From NCBI GenBank assembly GCA_900073065.1, contig FJOG01000004.1, forward strand, positions 1,377,450 to 1,441,449: a stretch of DNA of 64,000 nucleotides, written 5' to 3'. The position numbers and the translations under genes were made by a program. The notes beneath the pieces were generated by a model. The model was not told the origin of the DNA. It ran no database searches and saw nothing but the letters and a program-made list of their open reading frames with translations. Positions 24,784 through 36,552 of the stretch are shown here, piece after piece (positions within the stretch are counted from its first letter, which is position 1; each line of letters starts with the position of its first letter). The stretch is from Phialocephala subalpina. Lineage: Eukaryota > Ascomycota > Leotiomycetes > Helotiales > Mollisiaceae.

Positions 24784-25722
24784 TCATCTCCTCATTTGGT
24801 GATCCCTTTCGTCCACCCAAAACGCAGGGCATGGACTCCCCTCATCTCTCCCATTCCTCCGCATCCCTCCCAGCAACCAGTCAGTCAACCCAACAACCCT
24901 AGCACCCACACATTTCTCCCAATTCCCACCCTCCTGAACATGCTCAATTGTATGGCTCACCACCCTCCCCTCCTCATCGAACTCAAAAATAAAAAGTCCC
25001 GTAAACTCCTTACTATCATCCTCCCCCTTCCCTCCCCCAAGAAACTCCGTAATCTTATCCACATGTTCATTTCCCCCAATCCCTTTATAAAACGCACCCG
25101 TCCCTTTCCCCTTCGTCTTCCCAATGGTCTTCCATCGCACAACTAGCTGTTCTGGTCGAGCGGAGCCTGATAATGTGGATTTGATCATTCGCTCGGAGAG
25201 GATCTTGAGCTTCACATTTCCGACGATGGGAACTCGACCCCATGCTATGGGCGAGGTCCAGAGGGCGGCGGAGTAGGCGACTCGACCGGAGACGGTGGGG
25301 AGGTGGGGGTGTGTGGAGGGGAAGAGGTGGAGGGTTATTTGTGGGGAGAGGATTTCTTGTGGGAGAGGAGATTGTAGGAGGGTTGGCATTCGTTCTTGGA
25401 GGACTCGGAGGGCTGGGTGGGCTGTTAGTGGAAGTCATGATGAGGGGGGACAGGAGTGCTTGCTTTTTCCAAGATTCAGTGTTCGCTCGTCTGGTTTTCC
25501 TGGGCCTCCATCTGTTGTTAGTTGGATGCTCAGGGGTGTAGACCCCGCGAACCAGACGTCTGGAAGAGCTTTTTGACCTGGATTGATCGTTGCAAGACTT
25601 CTGGAGGGAGCTTGAGCAGAGTATCTTTGGAGGTGTACTCCTTGTGCCCCTCGAGAGCTCAAGGTAGGTGAGAGCTTCGAGACATGGCGAGTGGAGCGTA
25701 CAAGGCTGGAAGCCGTCGACAT
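24784..25722 (-). CDS. Probable mitochondrial protein of unknown function, with a GC-AG intron
   Basis: Two exons, 25722-25464 and 25412-24784, give 295 residues. The 51-nt intron starts GCAAGC and ends CCCAG, with CTAAC 12 nt before its end. No GT donor fits, and the GC splice yields the smooth join DERTLNLGKT-LRVLQERMP. The N-terminus is basic, Ser-rich and lacks acid residues for ~45 positions (MSTASSLVRSTRHVSKLSPT), typical of a mitochondrial presequence. The body has LSPQITLHLFPSTHPHLPTV, WTSPIAWGRVPIVGNVKLKI and a C-terminal strand pair GLFIFEFDEEGRVVSHTIEH, reminiscent of NTF2-like folds in which an EEGRV/H motif closes the sheet. I do not recognise a named orthologue. Divergent from ypt1. 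Confidence 0.85.
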
Positions 25723-26228
25723 CAGCCTGTTGTCAATGTGGTTGTCGATACATCAAGGTTCCGAAGACAAGTGGTTACTCAGGGTTGGCAAGATATGAGC
25801 TGGATTTTGAGTGAAGAACCAAGGCCCGGACAGCTTTATCGCGATTGGCAGTAAAACCAAAATGGTTAGCGGTCAAGCTGCAACTTCCAAGGTTGCTCTT
25901 TCCTTTCTCATCACCTCACAATTGTGACTGCCTTGTGCTTCTATGAATTACAGTGAATAATTATTTCTAGTCTAACATTGAACAGCTACAAACAAAGAAG
26001 CCTTCCAAAAGTCCCAACTCCTCTGGAACAAGGGCTAGTGTTTCATCACGTGCATCAACCTGGATTAGGCGAACGACGAACATAAGCTGCGACCTCTAGG
26101 CGTCTTTGAAGGATCAAGATCGCGACTTGACCATCCACCCTAGGAATATCCCCAACGACCATCGCACCTCCCATCTCCGCAATACAAAACCTTCGAACCT
26201 TCCTATCAAACCTTGCACCGCTTTCAAG
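25723..26228. other. Divergent promoter region, 506 bp
   Basis: Lies between the start codons of the mitochondrial-type gene (minus) and ypt1 (plus). No distinctive box recognised. Confidence 0.5.
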
Positions 26229-27224
26229 ATGAATCCAGAGTAGTAAGTACCTCCTAGGCAACGTCATCTCCAAGAAGCCACCGCAAACATCAGGATACAG
26301 CCTGTCGAAACAAGTACTAACTTACTCCTTTACAGAGTACCTCCTTCATTATGACCCTTAATAAACGATACAAGACCCTGCGCTTCTCCGATCCAGTCCC
26401 TCCTTGCCGCTTCAATAATAATGACTTTGGCAGATACGATTACCTGTTCAAGCTGCTCCTTATCGGTGATTCCGGTGTAGGAAAGTCTTGCTTGCTGTTG
26501 CGATTTGCCGACGACACATATACCGAGTCCTATATCTCAACTATCGGTGTCGACTTCGTACGTTGCGCTCCGCCGCGATGCTTAAGGGGAGAGCTGACAT
26601 GTTGCCAGAAAATCCGAACAATCGAACTCGATGGCAAGACAGTGAAGTTACAGATTGTGAGGGATCACGCAGATCACAAGAATGAATAAGAGTTCTAATG
26701 GCTTCTAGTGGGATACTGCTGGACAAGAACGTTTCCGAACAATCACTTCATCATACTACAGAGGTGCTCACGGTATCTGCGTTGTCTACGATGTTACCGA
26801 CATGGACTCCTTCAACAATGTTAAGCAATGGCTTCAGGAAATCGACAGATATGCTACAGAGGGTGTCAACAAGCTGCTCGTAGGCAACAAGAGCGATATG
26901 TCAGACAAGAAGGTGGTTGAATACACAGTTGCCAAGGTACGTACTGTCACATGCCTGCATCACCTGTTCAACATCACATGAGGCATTTCATCGTCTGCTG
27001 CCTGCAGGACTGACATTTTTGCCTCACAGGAATTCGCAGACAGCCTCGGCATTCCATTCCTCGAGACCTCTGCCAAGAACGCCAGCAACGTCGAGCAAGC
27101 CTTCCTAACTATGGCCCGTCAAATCAAGGAGAGAATGGGTACCACAACCGCGAACAACAAGCCAACGGTACAAGTCGGTCAAGGACAAGGGGTTAACCAG
27201 GGGTCAGCTGGAGGCTGCTGTTAA
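26229..27224 (+). CDS. ypt1: Rab1-family GTPase Ypt1
   Basis: Small GTPase controlling ER-to-Golgi traffic and autophagosome formation. Five exons: 26229-26239, 26434-26557, 26609-26656, 26709-26936 and 27030-27224; 201 residues. All GTPase motifs are present: P-loop GDSGVGKS, switch I with STIGVDF, WDTAGQE, NKSD and ETSAK. The C-terminal GGCC is the geranylgeranylation signal. Splicing of exon 1 must use the first GT of GTAGTAAGT to read [15 protein letters not shown]. The better-looking GTAAGT three bases later would create a stop after MNPE. Intron 1 is long (194 nt) and contains an in-frame ATG at 26351 that reads into exon 2. Identification is certain; exon 1 is inferred from family conservation. 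Confidence 0.97.
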
Positions 27225-29060
27225 ACAATTTCCTCTTTGTGATATTTACAAACGACTAAGTTTTTTTCTCTCTGCGCGCATTAGAACGAACGACTGCCAC
27301 TAGGATCCGCCTCCTACATTCCGATCTTCTGAACCTGTCTTTGGGGGCTTTGGGCACATACTCGAACCACGCATGGGGGATAGATACTTAATGGCATTGC
27401 TGAGGGAGAGGGAGATTGAGTTGCTGGCTGGCGTGTGAGGGGAATATTGGAATTTGATCGTTTTCTCTTTGCCTGGTCTTTTCGAGAGTTACTGCTTTTG
27501 ATGATTGCGGCGTGGTTTTTTCATCTTTGTCATTATCATGGTCAGGGTTGATCCAAGCAATCCATCAATCATACTTGAGTCTGGGTCTTGTGCGGATGGT
27601 TCTACCATTCAGATATGATGTGATTTCCGCTACTACACGAAGCACGTGGTGAATTATGGTGCTACGAGTCGTACGTGGCTCTGCACGTTAAATGTGGTAC
27701 ATGTATACCAGCAAGTCAGCCTCATTGTTAATATACGAGTCAGCCAGGTGCCTAATTCCTAACTCTAGACTTCGAGAAGGCCCAATTTCTCTTTCTATGG
27801 TGCAAGTGCACACCTTACTCTACACTCAACTGTAGATATCTATCCGGCTCACGGAACTTTACCTGGCCAAATTGTCCAGTGCAAGGATAGGAAATCCTTT
27901 CTGTACTTCTCTTATGGCATGGATCATAGCTTTTGCCACCGTTTTGCTGGCCAGCTCCTAATAGTATACAAAGCTACGGGTGAAGCCTTTTCGAGCTCTG
28001 GCTACCGAGTAACCCTGCACCAGCTATTCCTCTTAGAATCCAGCAGCTTCACGAACTAGGGAAGGAAAGAGGGTTGGTCAACATATCCATAGTCGTCTTC
28101 CAGCACGACCCAATGTGTTACGACACCTCATAGTAGCAAGGACCTTTGTGAGGCACAACTCTTACGACTGTATATTGGAAATGGAGCTGTTGTCAAGTAT
28201 CATATCATACTCGGATGGGGACTATCAGTTTTCCCCGCTAGTGCTTGAACATGAGACGAGGTATTGTCAAGTTTCCGGACTGCTTCGGACAATGAATTTC
28301 TGCTTGTTCGCTGATGTCTTTATATGGGATATCTGTTGTCAAGTACTTATATTAACTTAGACCAGAGGTCTTTCCTTGTTCGCTAAAGCCCTTCCATACT
28401 ATTTCCCGTTGTCAAATTTGGACGGTGAGTATTTCCTTTCTCGCTGATATATGTGTTCTTCTCACCTTCAAAAGAATCCCAGACGGCGGCTGTCAACCTT
28501 TTCAAATTGCCAGATAGGAAGTCATAAAAATACCGAAGACCCTTGCAAGAGTCTTGGAAGGCAAGGTAGAATTAGGAGTCCGATGCCTTCCACTTCGTGG
28601 TTGCAAGGGAGAACCTTGGAACTTAGAACGTGAGGAGTCCCACGATTGAATGCACGAGGCTGGAGGGGCGTCATGGCTATCGTTCTCCGTGTAGCTGGCG
28701 AGGGTTTATGCCTGGAACGCTGGGAGTTATCACGTGGCAGATCAGGGGATTATACATTCACTTTCATTATTCCTTTCAAAGAGTTTCAAGTTTTTGGAAT
28801 TTATGAAGTTGATAATGTTGGAAATTATTAAGCAGTTATCATTGTAGTTATGATCCTCTGGAAATGTCTGTGCAAGCCACGCAGCGTATAGCTTTGAAAT
28901 GTTCTCTATTAGTCAAGGACTTTCTACTTATGTATCTAAACTCCAAGCCCAATTCATGCCCTCGTAATATTATTATGTCCTTCCCAAGAAACAGACTTTC
29001 ATCAAGTATCCCTTCTCTTCCCGCCCCTCGAACATTCTCAATATTGCAACTTACCATCTC
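27225..29060. other. Convergent intergenic region, about 1.8 kb
   Basis: Between ypt1 and a minus-strand gene. The first few hundred bases are T-rich 3' untranslated-like sequence. Beyond that only short, compositionally random frames are visible, and no RNA gene was found. Confidence 0.5.
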
Positions 29061-30277
29061 TTAACCAACAACTCTGACCCTCTTTCCACTCCCCTTATTA
29101 CTATTACTCCCCGCCATCGCGCTATTCCGCCTACTACTCCACTTCTGACTTCTCCCCGCATCACTCGCCGGCTTAGCAGCACCGACAACCTCCTCACTCG
29201 TACTAGTACTAATTTTCCCCACTGCCTTTCCCTTGTCCTCTTTCACCGGAGCTTCTTCTTTAACCGGCTCTGGTTCCTCCTCTCTCCCATTCCTCCACCT
29301 CAAAAACAGAATTACTAATCCAGCAATCAACACCAACCCAGCTACCCCTCCCAATACGCCTCCGATGATCTTTCCTTCGTTTGGCGAGGATTTGCTTCCA
29401 CTGCTGGAGAGGGCTGAGGTTGGTGTTGCGGATGAAGGAGAGGAGTGAGAGGTAGCGGTAGTAGGGAGTGTGGATGACGGAGTGGTGGAGACGGCGAATG
29501 CTACGATGGTTGGGGTGAATGCGTGGGCGGTTACGGCAGGGAGAGCGTCGTAGGTTGAGAGGTAGTTGCAGAATAGGGCGGAGATGGAGGGGGTGGGGAA
29601 GACGAGGGTGTTGCAGAAGAGGTAGATTCCTGATGTGCTGTGAGGTTGGATGTTAGCTTTGAATTTCGTTCTAGAGTTATTGAAAGGTTGGATTGGGACT
29701 AGAGGTAATTTGGGGAGGAGGAAGGGAGCAGTACCATTTCAGGGTCATAGGATCCGTGGGACAAGCCCCAGTACAGGTTTTGTTGTAGTCATTCTGTCCT
29801 CGATCCACGCATGCAGTGGGTGCTGGTGCAGAAGGACATCCCGTCTTCAGGTCACAGCAGAGAACACTGCCTGCGGTTTGTGTCTGTGTACTGTTTGCCG
29901 GTAAAGGCGTGGCCGTTGCGAAGAAACAATCTGCTCCTGCTGTGCAACCCCATGGTTGAGCTATTCTCAGCGGTCAGCCTTCTATCATCAAATTCCCGAG
30001 AACTTCAGGGCCAAAAAGAAGTCTGGAAGGGAGACGAACAAGTATCTCCATGCAAAAATCCACAAGTATTATCCCCAGCACCCAACAACGTCCTCTGACT
30101 AGCAGCCTGTCGTCTTCTTAACTCTATCTCGGCCGGAGCAGCAGTAGGCTTCGGAATCGAGATGGCATGTCCGTGTCTGACAGCGGTGGCTTCTACCGGA
30201 GGATCTCTAATCACGAACGCGTTGACTGATGTCGAAATGAGGCTCAACGCCAACGCGAAAGAAAACGAGAACTTCAT
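29061..30277 (-). CDS. Cys-rich single-pass membrane protein (paralogue 1)
   Basis: Exons 30277-30040, 29960-29735 and 29637-29061 encode 346 residues. A signal peptide (MKFSFSFALALSLISTSVNA) precedes a Cys-rich ectodomain: TCGFLHGDT, CTAGADCFFATATPL, GSVLCCDLKTGCP, TACVDRG, CTGACPTDPMTLKWC and a final FCNTL...FCNYLS. A Ser/Thr-rich stalk follows, then one membrane span (IIGGVLGGVAGLVLIAGLVI) and a basic cytoplasmic tail (RRNSAMAGSNSNKGSGKRVR). The architecture resembles fungal cell-surface sensors with a stalk and short tail, though no WSC or CFEM signature is complete. The cysteine pattern is shared with the neighbour at 31261-32686, so the two are probably tandem duplicates. The cysteine-bearing exon joins are supported by this match. 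Role at the cell surface is inference. Confidence 0.82.
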
Positions 30278-31260
30278 GTTGGAAAGAAGTTCAATTCAAC
30301 AATACTCGGAGAATTGTTGCACAACGAGAACGAAGGACGATAATCAGGAGAAGAGCATGAAACAACAGGAGAGAAGAACCTCAGATCTTCCAGTCAAGTC
30401 GTTTCCGTATCATTCACTATCTTACAGCTTGTTTTTCAGGAACAGCATAAACCACCTCCTCATCAGTGCATCTCAAGCCTCTTGCCTCCCATCCTCTCCT
30501 CAATCAAGAATTCTCGAACCCATCCAATGCATTGCCGATCGCTCAGACCTATAAAAAGAAAAGATTGTACCTGTTCCGAGAATCAGGCTTGAAGCGATGT
30601 TGATCATTGGGGACACGAGCAGCCGCATGTCTTGGTCAGACGTTTGTCTTGAAAACAGTGGGTGAGGAGCGAATGGAAAGGAGGGATGGGAGGGATTGTT
30701 ATCGGTGGCGGAAATTTATTGTGTGGCTGCATCGGGCTGAAGCCTGAAGGTCTGGACAGTTGGAGGAGGCAAATTGTGCTAATTGGAGCAGGGTTTGGGT
30801 TTGTGGGTTGTGATAAGTCGAGGGGTTCAGCCCCTCGAGTGAAGCGTTTCGATTGTCGAACGATTTTCTCGATGTTGAAGAACAATCGAGCAGTGACTTC
30901 ACGAGCACCAAACGTCCGAACGAATCCAGGACTTCAAGATCAATAATTACATTTTGAATGTATATAACAAACGCTTCGGAAAAAGGTATACGCTCAAAAT
31001 CTGGCATCATATACCAAAAACGCCCAAAAATCGCTCATAATTCATAACACCATATGGTACGCCTTGCAATGCTTCAAATATGCAAACTTCATCCCACTCC
31101 CCTTTTGTCCTTACTATCAACATACATGTCCTCCAAACTCGAGCGAGACCTCCAGTATTAGGCGAAATTATTCTTCCCGCAAGGCTGAGACTTGCGAGAT
31201 TGGAAGCGCCGACTCTCTCCTCGAAGCGAAATGGCTTATCTCGAAGATTTAGGTTGACTT
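30278..31260. other. Spacer between tandem membrane-protein genes, about 1 kb
   Basis: Contains the promoter of paralogue 1 and the 3' end of paralogue 2. No additional gene supported. Confidence 0.5.
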
Positions 31261-32686
31261 TCATGTTGATCGGTAGGTTGGGTTCGGCGAAGTGTTGCTC
31301 ATTTCTGACCGGTAGGTTGGGTTTGGTGAAGTGTCGCCGATTTCTGAGATCGGTCGATTGTTGTATGTAGAAGCAGGACTCATGTACGACTGTTCTGGTG
31401 TCAACATTGTCGTCGTGGTCGGGGTGTTTGCTGGCTTCTCGTGTACCGTGTGTTGTGGTTGCTGCATTGGCTGTATATATTCGGTAGGCATCTCTACGGG
31501 AACTGGTTGATATTGTTGATAGCCTGGGTGGTAGGCCTGTTGTTGTGGTTGTTGTTGAGGCGAGTAAACTCCTGGTTGAGGCGAATATACTCCTTCTTGT
31601 GTCCAGGCTCCTCCTTGTTTGGAAGGATCGAGATTGTTGAGCGGGGTATTGGCCGGTGAGTTTCCATTACCCTTGCCATATTTCCTCTTGTACAAGAAGA
31701 ATGCTCCTGCTCCAATCATTCCCAAGACTGCAAAACCGCCCACTAATCCTCCAACGATTGCGCCCGTGTTGCTGGACTTCTTATCAGCAGCAGCCGAAGT
31801 TTGCGTCGGTGCCACAGTCCCTGAAGTTGTGGACGATGAACTCGTCGTAGTTCCTGAAGTTGAGGTAGAGGACGATGATGTAGAAGACGTGGAGGCTGTC
31901 TTTGATGAGAGTGAGGCAGCAGAAGATTGGAGGACTGCGCGATTCACAGATTTGAACGAACGAGTCGCACTGCTCTGTCCGCTGAATGTTGTGTATGCTG
32001 TCTGCCAAGTCGATGCAGTCTCTGTGCCGCAGAAATATTGTTGGACTGTCGCGCTTGGATACGCATAGCGAATACTTCCACAGTATGGAGCCGACGAATC
32101 GGTGCACTTTCAATTGAGAGATTAGCCACAAATTCCGAAACGTCCAACATTTATGGTTGTGTAACTCGATCTCAAAAACAACAGGAACAATCGCTTACCT
32201 TCATCGTATTCGCATCGAGTTGACAGCCTCCATCGCACCCTGAGCCAGAAAATGCGCTCGAATCCACACAGGCGGTTTTAAAGCCACAATTCAATGGATC
32301 TGTACAACATCCAACGGCTCCATATGCACTGCTGCCTGTAACGGGGAAGAAGACGCAATTTGTAGATGTTCCACACTGGAATGGAGCACCTGAAAACGGT
32401 CAGCAACAGTCGTCCGTGCGATCGGAGTTTCCTTACCAGCAAGAGCACTAACATATCCACAAGTTTGATCAGGCGCAATCAGAACATAGCTGGCAGAATT
32501 CGCAAGAAAGTCGCGTTTCTCGAACAGTTCGCGAGGGACTATCGGCGCTGCTGTAGGACGTGCTGACCACCCTACACCATCTAATAGAGGGTCTTGTATC
32601 GCTGTCGCACGAGGGAAATCGGGAATGAGAGCTTCGCACAATGAACTACCTAGCACAATTGCGAGTACTGACAGCGTGAAGGACAT
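31261..32686 (-). CDS. Cys-rich single-pass membrane protein (paralogue 2)
   Basis: Exons 32686-32437, 32389-32199 and 32106-31261 give 428 residues; donors GTAAGG and GTAAGC. The signal peptide is MSFTLSVLAIVLGSSLCEA. The ectodomain has TCGYVSALAG, FQCGTSTNCVFFPV, GAVGCCTDPLNCGFKTACVD, GCDGGCQLDANTMKC and YCGSIRYAYPSATVQQYFCG, the same spacing class as paralogue 1. A Ser/Thr stalk (STSSTSSSSTSTSGTTTSSS) leads to a membrane span (GAIVGGLVGGFAVLGMIGAG) and a KRKYGK stop-transfer. The cytoplasmic tail is Gln/Pro/Tyr-rich and ends with a duplicated TSPNPTYRS motif. It looks like a mid2/WSC-like surface sensor, but no named domain is complete. Confidence 0.85.
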
Positions 32687-33652
32687 TTTTGCGTATTGAC
32701 ACCAAATCTTGACGAAAGGAGGTCAAACAGTAAGATAAACAAGAAGAGGACCCCAAACCAACCTTTGAATGCTCGCACAGTGCCAAGAAGACGGTCTATT
32801 TCCCACGAGCCACCTTATGGTCTAGGAGATGAAGGAGGTAAGAATAGGGTGAGGTGCTAAGGCGCAGCACGTTTCCCAGCCCCTCGTTCCCTGATCGTGC
32901 GCCTTGTCGCTTCTTGGTCTTCCCGAACGAAAGGAACAAGGCGACCCAATGGTCGATGCTGGTCGCATCCAATTAAGCATCTTTCCTCGCTCGGAGGAAG
33001 CATAAAATGCGGCGCAATTGAATTTTGCTGAGTGAGGAGCCTGTGATTGGGCTAGATCTGCCAGGTTTGCTTCTCGCTGGCCGATCCAGCATGTACCCAG
33101 TTTCACATATCGTGGAGAAATAAACTTAGAAACTCCCCGTCAAGTTGGACTCCGAATACAACAATAAAGACTGAATCTGACTGATACAGTATTCCAAGAT
33201 GTCGCTCGTCTTTTGGGACATTTCACAATCTCATGAACATAAATCGAGATCCAACACTCGGTGAGTCTCCGCACAAAATTACTGTAACAGGCCATGATCT
33301 TCTGGCCAGAGCCTCCCGCCATGTCATGTCAGCAACTAGGGCAGCTATTTTTGGCCTGAATCCTTCGGCGCTTAGCCTCAAACGGTCACCATGCCCAGCA
33401 CTTGCTGCAGATGTGACTTCAAAGATGCAGGTGGCTGAAGATGATAGGAGAAGAACAATTATCTTGAGATGCAAGTTGCAAGAGGTGAGCAGGAGGGGAA
33501 AGGGAACACAACATGAGACGAAACCTTTAGCTGTGAAGCTGTCACGGGATTTCTCGCTAACAAGTAAGGTCGCGTCGCCGAAACGGCCCCGCGTCAAGAC
33601 CATACATCTCCCCGCAAACTACATTCAAGTTCAACAAACTCCAAATGCCTCC
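32687..33652. other. Divergent promoter region, about 1 kb
   Basis: Lies between membrane paralogue 2 (minus) and rad57 (plus). The rad57 frame stays open upstream to 33233 but its composition there is not protein-like, so I treat it as untranslated. No box recognised with confidence. Confidence 0.5.
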
Positions 33653-35190
33653 ATGACTGACCTCTTAGTTGTTCTACCGCACTTTCCGACCGATAAATAT
33701 GCGCACCTTCTGCCAGTCCTCGAGAAGAATCAGATCACGACTGCGGATCTTCTCACGCTCGACTCTGTTGACTTAGCCAGAAAAGCTCGTCCGTTGACTA
33801 TCGGTGACGCGAAGTCATTGTCGAATGCAGTGCAGGAGGCCTTGCGGAAGAGCCTGGGGATTAGCGAAAACAATGAGGTGCCAAACTCTTCGTTGAAGAA
33901 GAGGGGCTCGCAAGATCCGGCGACCACTGTCAGTGATGAGAAACGAGAAATCTCGCTGAGAAAGACCGGTTCACAAGTTGTGGATTCTTGGAGCACGATC
34001 AGTACGCTTTCTAAGGATCTGGATATTGCGTTGGGAGGAGGCATCCCTACTGGATACATCACGGAAGTGACTGGCGAAAGGTCTAAATGCTTCCTGAGTT
34101 TTGAGACAGTAGCTAACAATCTCACAGCGGCGCAGGCAAGACTCAATTCCTCCTCACTCTCCTCTTGTCGACTCAACTTCCCCCTCCTCATGGACTTAGT
34201 GGCAATGCACTGTATATATCCACCGAATCGCCTCTACCTACAAGCCGGCTCGCGACCATGATTAAATCACACCCGTGTCTGTGCTTACTTGCACCAAGTA
34301 AAAAACCTACATTGGACCGAATAATGAGCGTCAACACGCCCGACCTCGAATCGCAAGAACATATTCTGCGATATCAAGTACCGGTTGCAGTGCAGAGGCA
34401 GGGTGTTAAATTGATTGTTCTGGACTCAGTGGCTGCAAATTACAGAGCAGAATTCGAACGTCCTGGAGTGCCCACAAGCGGGACCAGTGGTGGCAAGAAC
34501 ATGGCGCAACGAAGTAGTGAGTTGGTTAAGCTAGGAGAGTTCCTAAGAAATCTGGCCAGAGAGCACGGGATCGCGATCGTGGTGGCCAACCAGGTTGCGG
34601 ATCGTTTCTCGGGAAGTGATAGAGGAAGTGAAAGAGGAGGAAGCAGTCCTTTCAAGACGCAGAGTAGTCCGCTGGCGGTCCGCATCAGAGGCGGTACGGG
34701 ACCACCAAGCTCCACAGGAACGCCAACGTTGAGTTTACCAGGTCCTGAGATTGTAGCACCATTCAGAGGCACGCCAGATCCGATGTCCCTTGATCATCAG
34801 CAGAGGTGGTTTACTGGCTGGGGCGATGATCCAAACCCGGGACGATTGGCAAAGATGAGCCAGAAAACACCAAGTCTTGGTCTGATTTGGACAACACAGA
34901 TTGCATGTCGAATTGCACTGATCAAGCGGCCGGTGTATGGACCTACCTTAATTGCAGAAGAAGAAACCGAACGAGGTGAGCCGGTCCTAAATAAATGGAG
35001 AAGATGGATGAAAGTTGTATTTGCACCGCACATGAAGCCTAGCGGGCCGGGATTGGAGGGTGCTGTCGAATTCGAGATCAGAGCGGATGGAATTGGGGCT
35101 GTGAAGACGATTCCGAAAGGCAAAAGGGTAAAGCTGGACGGTGAGGATGAGGATGAGGACGAAGACATGGAAGATGCCATGCCTGAGTGA
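33653..35190 (+). CDS. rad57: Rad57-type RecA/Rad51 paralogue
   Basis: Assists Rad51 filament assembly during homologous recombination, in yeast as a Rad55-Rad57 heterodimer. Two exons, 33653-34080 and 34128-35190, encode 496 residues. The 47-nt intron (GTCTAA...CACAG) splits the Walker A motif, and its removal restores GESGAGKTQ at residues 141-149. Walker B is VKLIVLDSVAANYR. An N-terminal helical segment (residues 1-75) precedes the ATPase core, and EHGIAIVVANQVADRF matches the L1/L2 side of the fold. Inserts rich in Gly/Ser/Pro (near 320-360) and a very acidic tail (DGEDEDEDEDMEDAMPE) are fungal elaborations. Start at MTDLLVVLPHF is chosen because the sequence before it has no family resemblance, although the frame is open upstream. 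Confidence 0.95.
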
Positions 35191-36002
35191 TGAGCTCATG
35201 AACTTGTGACGCACTTTTGCAAGGCCAAAAGGTCTGGCAGCAAGAATGACATTTCTGGACTTGCCATTTTCCGAGACTCAAAACCTCGTTTCATGGTGTA
35301 TGATGGGATCTGGATGTCTAAAACGTGGAAGGATCATTTCAGGCTTAGTGAAAGTCCGTCAAGATTTGGACGACTTTCCTTCATCTCCCTCCAGAATTTC
35401 TCCCATAAAAGAAGGGACTTCCTGGCAATCCGGCAAGTGCCTTCCACCTCACTATATATTCTTACCTTCGACTCTCGTCCCGTGATGATGCAATTTCTAT
35501 CTTTCGGTTTGTCGCGTTTGAGCTTTTAGTCCTTTACTTCTGGAGTAACTTATGAGATATCAACCCGTTCTTCTCGGCCTCGCTTTCAATCACCTTTACA
35601 CTTCCTTTCCTTTCACGAACGATCCAAGTACCCAATATCTAGAAATGGGTGTTCCGTTGATCATGGGATATCTAAAATACTAATGTCGTTCAGCGTAGAT
35701 GTGTACGTCGATGTTTAGCAGCACTGTCGCAGTTCTTTCAAGCTCTCAAGCTCAATATTCCTCACACCATGTCGCTCATATTTCAATCTACTCACTCGAG
35801 CCTAGACATTCACAGAGAATACCCCATGTATGAGCAAATGCTCAGCAATGAATAACAATTCATCCTTCCTTCAAGTACTTAAAATGTTTTCTCCGCAGCC
35901 ATGCTTGCCCGATATCAGATCTCAAGTTGTCTTCAAAACAGCCAGACAATTCACCTTTCTACTCCCATCAGGTAGCTCATCGCTATCAACGCCATATTCA
36001 AA
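35191..36002. other. Intergenic, about 0.8 kb
   Basis: Downstream of rad57. No gene, repeat or RNA recognised. Confidence 0.5.
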
Positions 36003-36269
36003 ATGTCAAAGAAGCTCTATCAAAACGCACTCCTCATATCCTCACTCTCGATCTCAATATGCTTCACTCTCCTCATGAGCCTTATCATCAGCGTCGACGC
36101 TTATGCTCACTCACTCAACTTCGAGGCAAAGAGCAAAGTTGACCAAAGCTTTCACTCGAAAATTACGAGAGGCATGGATAGAAACACGAAAGCAGGAGTC
36201 ATAGGTGGCAGTTGCGGAATTGTTCTCATGTGCATAATGGTGTATTTCGGTTGCGTCAAAAAGTACTAA
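36003..36269 (+). CDS. Possible small two-span membrane protein, 88 aa
   Basis: A short frame with good start context (AAAATGTCA). It has two hydrophobic segments, about residues 9-32 (ALLISSLSISICFTLLMSLI) and 65-83 (GVIGGSCGIVLMCIMVYFG), separated by a polar loop with charged residues (EAKSKVDQSFHSKITRGMDR). It ends in VKKY. No family recognised and no intron. The paired spans and basic end make a real peptide plausible, but chance is possible at this length. Confidence 0.35.
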   Translation: MSKKLYQNALLISSLSISICFTLLMSLIISVDAYAHSLNFEAKSKVDQSFHSKITRGMDRNTKAGVIGGSCGIVLMCIMVYFGCVKKY

Positions 36270-36552
36270 CAGCTCTCATAAACGAGCTTGGCATATTTTG
36301 TGCGTTGCATGGATTTGTGGGTATGGGATACGGGATCCGGGATCCTAGTATGGTTGTTGAAGAATGTATGTGTGCACAGTGAGCTACTAGTAATAGCATT
36401 TCGAACCTAGTGTCTAAGTAAGGTCTCCCAGTGGTTAGAAAAGAACTGAAGCTGAGTGTGAAGCAAGCCACTTCGCACAAACTCAACTTCAACCAGCTGC
36501 TTATCTTTTGTAAGTCAAAAAACAGTTCCACCTGGCTAATCTCTCATGATCT

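Noticed and set aside
33233..33652. In-frame upstream extension of rad57 (140 codons)
   Set aside because: Composition is not protein-like, it has no family resemblance, and the ATG at 33653 begins a stretch expected for the family.
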